From JAGOBX01 sp017999075 [NCBI: Candidatus Babelota bacterium] (GTDB lineage: Bacteria; JAGOBX01), in contig JAGOBX010000098.1 of assembly GCA_017999075.1 (NCBI GenBank), positions 1 to 9,839 of the forward strand: DNA of 9,839 nt, read 5' to 3'. Numbering within the stretch: position 1 is the first letter of the stretch; the number at the start of each line of letters is the position of its first letter. A program made the translations under genes and the position numbers. Below the pieces are notes generated by a model. The model was not told the origin of the DNA and made no database searches. It saw only the letters and a list, made by a program, of their open reading frames with translations. This document shows positions 6,400 to 9,839 of the stretch, piece by piece.

Positions 6400-7647
6400 A
6401 TGAAAAAAAAAACTATAGTAATTATTCAATTTTATTGGCGGATTTGTCCTATAACTACTAATCTTATTAAGACTCTTGTTGAAAAAGGATATAAAATAAT
6501 TTTTTTTGGGTATAACAGCGATACGAAACTTGTTGACATGAATCCGTTAGAAAAAATGGGAGTAGAATTTTATCTTGATAATGTGCTTGAAGCCCGTAAA
6601 ATAGAAAAGTTATATAATAATTTTTTACAATATGTATTCAATAAAGTATATAAAATATTGGTAAAAAAAAATCGTTTTATTTTAGAAAAATTTTTAAAAT
6701 TTATACCTGATAATTCTATAGTTCAGACTAAAATTATAGAATTAATAAAAAAGAAAATAGAAAAAAAATCTAATGAATTATTAGCAGTAATAGGTATTGA
6801 AAAGCAAGGATTAATTTATGCCGCTGAAATAGCTGAATATTTTAATGTGTCTTCCGTTTATTATAGTTTAGAGTTATATACAGATAACCACCCTTTTGTA
6901 CAAAAAAATATTTTTAGAGCTAAACTTACAGAATTGGAAAAAAAATATCATAAGAAATGTTCCGCAACTATTATTCAGGATAATGATAGAGCTGAACTGC
7001 TGTTTTCAAACAATAATGTTTCTAATAAAAAAATTTTTATGCCGGTTTACAGTAAAGGTTCTATAATTAAAACTAAACACAATTATTTTTATCGTAAATT
7101 TAATATTCCTGAAAATAAAAAAATTATTTTATATTTTGGTGTTATAATATTCAGTAGATTAATTAAAGAATTAATTGAATTTTTTGAATGTGTTGATCAG
7201 GAAAAGTATGTTTTAGTAATTCATGGGCCACTAATGTTTGATATAGTAAAATATAATTTTTCTGAAAACATTTATATTTCAGAAGATTTAGTAGATGAAG
7301 ATAGGATTTTTGATCTGGTATCGTCTGCTTATATAGGTATTGCAATATATAGACAAGTTACTGACAATGAAAAATTAACTGCTTTTTCTTCTACAAAAAT
7401 AGCTCAATATTTCAGGTGCGGAATCCCTGTAATTACATGGAATAATTTTAATTATCAAAGATTAATGTCAGAGTTTCAATGTGGTGAATTGATAGATTCT
7501 TTTGAACATCTGAATACCGCCGTTAATAAAATATCTTTAAACTATGACAAATATAAAATTGCAGCTTTTAGCGCATATAATAAATATTATAATATAGATA
7601 CCACAATAGAAAATTTAACAAGTTTTCTGGGAAAATTTGAAGAATAA
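6400..7647 (+). CDS. GT-B fold glycosyltransferase (GT4-like)
   Basis: A 415-residue protein with two Rossmann-like halves. N-terminal half: TIVIIQFYWRICP (5-17), YKIIFFGYNS (31-40), a long Lys-rich helical insert (62-125), LLAVIGIEKQGLIYAAEIAEYF (127-148) and a SVYYSLELY strand (152-160). C-terminal half: KKIILYFGVI (240-249), the usual 'ilyvG' start, YVLVIHGP (270-277), IYISEDLVDEDRIFDLVSSAYIGIAIY (291-317) and FSSTKIAQYFRCGIPVI (329-345), the GT4 donor-binding signature 'sS.Ki.eYmacG.PVI'. The donor is probably a nucleotide sugar and the acceptor a lipid-linked glycan at the cytoplasmic face (inference). No Shine-Dalgarno precedes the ATG; the start lies 9 bases after the cupin relic. An A10 run (6403-6412) follows the ATG directly, so slippage there would switch the gene off. 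Confidence 0.8.
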   Translation: MKKKTIVIIQFYWRICPITTNLIKTLVEKGYKIIFFGYNSDTKLVDMNPLEKMGVEFYLDNVLEARKIEKLYNNFLQYVFNKVYKILVKKNRFILEKFLKFIPDNSIVQTKIIELIKKKIEKKSNELLAVIGIEKQGLIYAAEIAEYFNVSSVYYSLELYTDNHPFVQKNIFRAKLTELEKKYHKKCSATIIQDNDRAELLFSNNNVSNKKIFMPVYSKGSIIKTKHNYFYRKFNIPENKKIILYFGVIIFSRLIKELIEFFECVDQEKYVLVIHGPLMFDIVKYNFSENIYISEDLVDEDRIFDLVSSAYIGIAIYRQVTDNEKLTAFSSTKIAQYFRCGIPVITWNNFNYQRLMSEFQCGELIDSFEHLNTAVNKISLNYDKYKIAAFSAYNKYYNIDTTIENLTSFLGKFEE

Positions 7648-7688
7648 TTTTAAAAGATGTCTATATAATATGGACTAAATTATTACTG

Positions 7689-7721
7689 TTTAATGGAGTT
7701 TTTAAATTATATTCCATTAAA
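7689..7721. repeat. 9-bp inverted repeat in the gap before the methyltransferase pair
   Basis: TTTAATGGA (7689-7697) and TCCATTAAA (7713-7721) are perfect inverted copies around a 15-base loop. A-rich sequence follows rather than T, so it is not a standard terminator on the + strand; the T5 at 7731-7735 is too far away. It may be an operator, a remnant, or chance. Confidence 0.4.
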
Positions 7722-7782
7722 AAAATCTTGTTTTTAAACCCTATAAAGATGACTTGAATATATAATAATAATAAATTCTTAT

Positions 7783-8445
7783 ATGAACTTTGCCGATAAA
7801 ACGGCGTCTAAAAAAATAATGATAGACATAGGCAGCGGATACACCATATTTCCTTTATGGTTTATAGAATTGGGATACGGTATAACAATCTTTGATTTGC
7901 CTGAACGTAAAGACAGGTTGGAATTGTATAAAAATCTCCCATACATAAAAAAAAATATTAATAAATTTAATTGTATTTACGGAGATATAGTAACTTATTC
8001 GGATTTTAACAGACAATATGATTTTTTGACATGCGTATCTGTTATTGAACATATTGAAAATGATATTACAGCATTTCAAAATATCATAAAATTACTAAGT
8101 AAAAATGGCATTGCAGTTTTGACGTTTCCTGTATCAGGAAAATATATTGAATGGAGGGATTCGAATTATTATTTAAATTTATCAAAATCGTTTACTCCTC
8201 AAAGCATTCGTGAAAGATGGATTAAAAATAATAGTGATGTAGAAATTTTGAATATGGAATATTATTTTTATGAAGAATATTTGAAAGTTCCTGGAAACGG
8301 GTGGACAGATTTTGCTAATTCATATAATTGTTTTAGACGTGTAGAAGAATCTGAAATTGTCAAACATTTGCCTGTTGAAAAAATTACAGGAGCTTGTGAA
8401 CCTTTTTTTCAATCAACATGTATTTTGACTGTTAAAAAAAAATAA
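7783..8445 (+). CDS. Class I methyltransferase, N-terminally shortened paralog of the 8493 gene
   Basis: A 220-residue methyltransferase core: IDIGSGYTIFPLW (14-26) is SAM motif I, ITIFDLPERKDRLELYKNLP (34-53) holds the ribose-binding acid and a helix shared almost word for word with the downstream gene, CVSVIEHIEND (84-94) is motif IV/V, and LLSKNGIAVLTFPVSGKY (104-121) the following helix-strand. The C-terminus (VEKITGACEPFFQST) differs from the paralog's. Motif I starts at residue 15 here against 62 in the paralog, so about 47 residues are missing. The same frame continues upstream to 7753 and reads LEYIIIINSY, aligning within one residue of the paralog's LEYLIPYEY, but TGA 7750-7752 stops it. 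No ribosome site precedes ATG 7783. The SAM site is intact, so it may be a working short form or a gene in early decay. Confidence 0.65.
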   Translation: MNFADKTASKKIMIDIGSGYTIFPLWFIELGYGITIFDLPERKDRLELYKNLPYIKKNINKFNCIYGDIVTYSDFNRQYDFLTCVSVIEHIENDITAFQNIIKLLSKNGIAVLTFPVSGKYIEWRDSNYYLNLSKSFTPQSIRERWIKNNSDVEILNMEYYFYEEYLKVPGNGWTDFANSYNCFRRVEESEIVKHLPVEKITGACEPFFQSTCILTVKKK

Positions 8446-8478
8446 TGGGAAAAGTTCAGAATATAAATTTTATATTAT

Positions 8479-8484
8479 AAGGAG
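8479..8484 (+). promoter_or_regulatory. Strong Shine-Dalgarno site for the second paralog
   Basis: AAGGAG lies eight bases before ATG 8493. It is the best ribosome site in the window and contrasts with the first paralog, which has none. Confidence 0.75.
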
Positions 8485-8492
8485 AAAATCAG

Positions 8493-9245
8493 ATGCGGGT
8501 AAATAAAGCTATAGAAAAACGATTTATAAATTTTTGTTATAATCATACCGGATTAAAAAAGGAAAGTATGCGAAACGGTAAATTGGGATTTACCCGTATT
8601 TTGGAATATTTGATCCCGTATGAATATATTGAAAAAAATTGTAAAACTCAGAAACCTCAAACAATTAAAATTTTAGATATTGGTTCGGGATATACTATTT
8701 TTCCAATGTGGCTGCTTTATAATAATTTTAATGTAACTATTTTAGATTTGCCTGAAAAAGAAGATAAGCTTAAATTGTATTTTAATCTTCCGGTAGTAAA
8801 AAAGCATATTAATGATTTTAGAATAATAATTCAAGATGCGAAAAAAATTGATTTGGGAGAAAAGTTTGATTTTATCACTGTTATCTCTTCTATGGAGCAT
8901 ATGTATAAGGAAATGTATATTATAAAACGCCTTGCCGGTCATCTGAAAAATGGAGGTAAAATGTTTGTGACGTTCCCGATTGCACGTAAATTATATGAGT
9001 TTGATGATCCGTATTTGATTAGATGTTATGATGAAAAAAGTATTGAAAAAAGATTGATTAACCCTTCAGGATTGAAACTGTTAAAAATGAGATATTTTAA
9101 GGCTTATAACAAAGAATTAGTCTTTCCGCAGCTTTATAAAGATGCTGTAAAATATTGTGACAAGTATATGAAAGAAGTTGATACAACGGATTTGATAACT
9201 GATGTATGGCCATTGAATACTGGAATATTAATTTTGCAAAAATAA
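8493..9245 (+). CDS. Class I SAM-dependent methyltransferase, full-length member of the tandem pair
   Basis: A 250-residue protein. An N-terminal helical cap (1-55: RFINFCYNHTGL, then MRNGKLGFTRILEYLIPYEY) precedes the core: ILDIGSGYTIFPMW (60-73, motif I), VTILDLPEKEDKLKLYFNLP (81-100, with D85 at the ribose-binding position), IIIQDAKKIDL (111-121), FDFITVISSMEHM (125-137) and LKNGGKMFVTFPIARKLYEF (151-170). SMEHM corresponds to VIEHI of the first paralog and to the 'v.eHi' motif of Methyltransf_11-type enzymes. Likely substrate is a sugar or nucleotide-sugar (inference from the locus). The protein cores of the pair are clearly alike, yet the DNA has drifted at many synonymous positions, so the duplication is old or the copies came separately. 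The next gene's ATG starts two bases after its stop. Confidence 0.78.
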   Translation: MRVNKAIEKRFINFCYNHTGLKKESMRNGKLGFTRILEYLIPYEYIEKNCKTQKPQTIKILDIGSGYTIFPMWLLYNNFNVTILDLPEKEDKLKLYFNLPVVKKHINDFRIIIQDAKKIDLGEKFDFITVISSMEHMYKEMYIIKRLAGHLKNGGKMFVTFPIARKLYEFDDPYLIRCYDEKSIEKRLINPSGLKLLKMRYFKAYNKELVFPQLYKDAVKYCDKYMKEVDTTDLITDVWPLNTGILILQK

Positions 9246-9247
9246 AT

Positions 9248-9739
9248 ATGAATATAGAAAATATTGATTTTGTAAATGAAAATTATAAAGAATTAGATGA
9301 GCTTAATATAAATTTTTCATCAAATGAAAAACAATTTATATTTTATTCATGCCGTTTGAAACAAATTGATGAATTATTGAATGAGATCGGTAAAAAAGTA
9401 AGTGAAATTAATTTTGAAATTTTAGCTCTTAAAAAACAGGAAAAATTATTGTTATTGAATAAAAAATATAAAAATAATTATCGGGTTTTAATGGATGATG
9501 ATTCTTATAAATTTGATAATAGAGCAGATTACAGCTTGTTATGTTGTGAAAACATAATTATACCTGTAAATGATAATAATGATTCTTTTGACGGATATTC
9601 GGAAATAATTGCTATTGTAAAAAAAATTCATTTTAAATTTTTAATAATCAGTTATGAAAATAATAGTTATGAAATTTTTTCTAAAGATTTTGTTTTAACC
9701 TGTTTTGATGATCTGATTGCTAAGAGAAAAAAAAAATGA
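9248..9739 (+). CDS. Hypothetical protein with central helical (coiled-coil-like) segment
   Basis: A 163-residue protein I do not recognise. Residues 1-30 are acidic and Asn-rich, 34-74 form a long charged helix of coiled-coil character (CRLKQIDELLNEIGKKVSEI, then ALKKQEKLLLLNKKY), and 78-155 look like a small alpha/beta domain (YRVLMDDDSYKFD, LLCCENIIIPVND, FKFLIISYENNSYEIFSKDF). It ends in KRKKK. There is no signal peptide or membrane segment. ATG 9248 is two bases after the upstream stop, which suggests translational re-initiation; no Shine-Dalgarno is present. An in-frame ATG at 9206 would overlap the methyltransferase by 40 bases and is less likely. The A10 run just before the stop opens the possibility of fusion to the next frame. 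No function can be assigned. Confidence 0.6.
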   Translation: MNIENIDFVNENYKELDELNINFSSNEKQFIFYSCRLKQIDELLNEIGKKVSEINFEILALKKQEKLLLLNKKYKNNYRVLMDDDSYKFDNRADYSLLCCENIIIPVNDNNDSFDGYSEIIAIVKKIHFKFLIISYENNSYEIFSKDFVLTCFDDLIAKRKKK

Positions 9740-9839
9740 TTGCCAAAAAAAAGAAATTTATGGAGAAATAAGATATATACTTGACCTGAATAATGAGGAT
9801 ATTGAAAAAAATTTTATTAATCCCACCCAAAATGGAAAA
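9717..9839 (+). CDS. Possible start of a further gene, cut by the right edge
   Basis: The frame is open from 9717 to the window end and reads LLREKKNDCQ, then IYGEIRYILDLNNEDIEKNF and INPTQNG. The composition looks like real protein (a strand, then an acidic turn and a helix). A TTG at 9717-9719 is the only start candidate in frame, with no good ribosome site. It overlaps the previous gene by 23 bases and lies in the +1 frame relative to it, with the A10 run (9727-9736) in the overlap. It could be a separate TTG-start gene, the second half of a frameshifted 9248 gene, or a pseudogene fragment. Family not recognised. Confidence 0.4.
   Translation, partial: MLREKKNDCQKKEIYGEIRYILDLNNEDIEKNFINPTQNGK

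Noticed and set aside
7761-7766. TATAAT as a -10 promoter box before the first paralog
   Set aside because: No reasonable -35 box at 16-18 bases, and such hexamers are frequent in this AT-rich sequence.
8425-8430. TTGACT as a -35 promoter box ahead of the second paralog
   Set aside because: No acceptable -10 box at the right spacing, and it lies within the end of the previous gene.
8460-8476. AT-only palindrome AATATAAA-T-TTTATATT before the second paralog
   Set aside because: Arms of eight bases made only of A and T are expected by chance in DNA this AT-rich.
9206-9247. ATG 9206 as start of the hypothetical protein
   Set aside because: It would overlap the methyltransferase by 40 bases; ATG 9248 follows the stop by two bases and fits re-initiation.

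Overview
The window is a stretch of a cell-surface polysaccharide (O-antigen, capsule or similar surface glycan) biosynthesis island. The DNA is very rich in A+T (about 70% or more by eye), and all recognisable genes lie on the + strand. Genes are packed tightly, with short overlaps, and several have TTG or GTG starts or no Shine-Dalgarno site. The family mix (DUF4915-like propeller, 'surface carbohydrate biosynthesis protein', radical SAM/SPASM protein, several class I methyltransferases, GT2 and GT-B glycosyltransferases, sugar aminotransferase relic) is typical of variable surface-glycan loci in low-GC, probably Gram-negative and anaerobic or host-associated bacteria. The sequence alone does not fix the phylum.

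Layout. 2-1069: a gene cut by the left edge, with a Rossmann-like segment joined to a DUF4915-type beta-propeller. 1083-2498: surface carbohydrate biosynthesis protein with a GT-B-like fold. 2529-3371: radical SAM/SPASM protein with a non-canonical cluster motif. 3391-4032 and 4053-4925: two unrelated class I SAM methyltransferases. 4913-5920: GT2 glycosyltransferase overlapping the previous gene. 5954-6390: no intact gene, but two adjoining ruined genes, a DegT/DnrJ-type sugar aminotransferase and a cupin, each broken by frameshifts and deletions. 6400-7647: GT-B glycosyltransferase. 7783-8445 and 8493-9245: tandem paralogous methyltransferases, the first lacking about 47 N-terminal residues. 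9248-9739: an unrecognised coiled-coil-like protein. 9717-9839: the probable start of a further gene that leaves the right edge.

How it fits together. The glycosyltransferases would assemble the glycan, and four methyltransferases plus the radical SAM enzyme would decorate it or its nucleotide-sugar precursors. The aminotransferase and cupin relics suggest the locus once made or modified an amino sugar and lost that step, which fits the fast turnover of surface-antigen islands. The items most worth following are the radical SAM protein with a C-x5-H-x2-C motif, the double pseudogene, and the methyltransferase pair with one copy eroding. No RNA gene, CRISPR array, insertion sequence or convincing promoter was seen.
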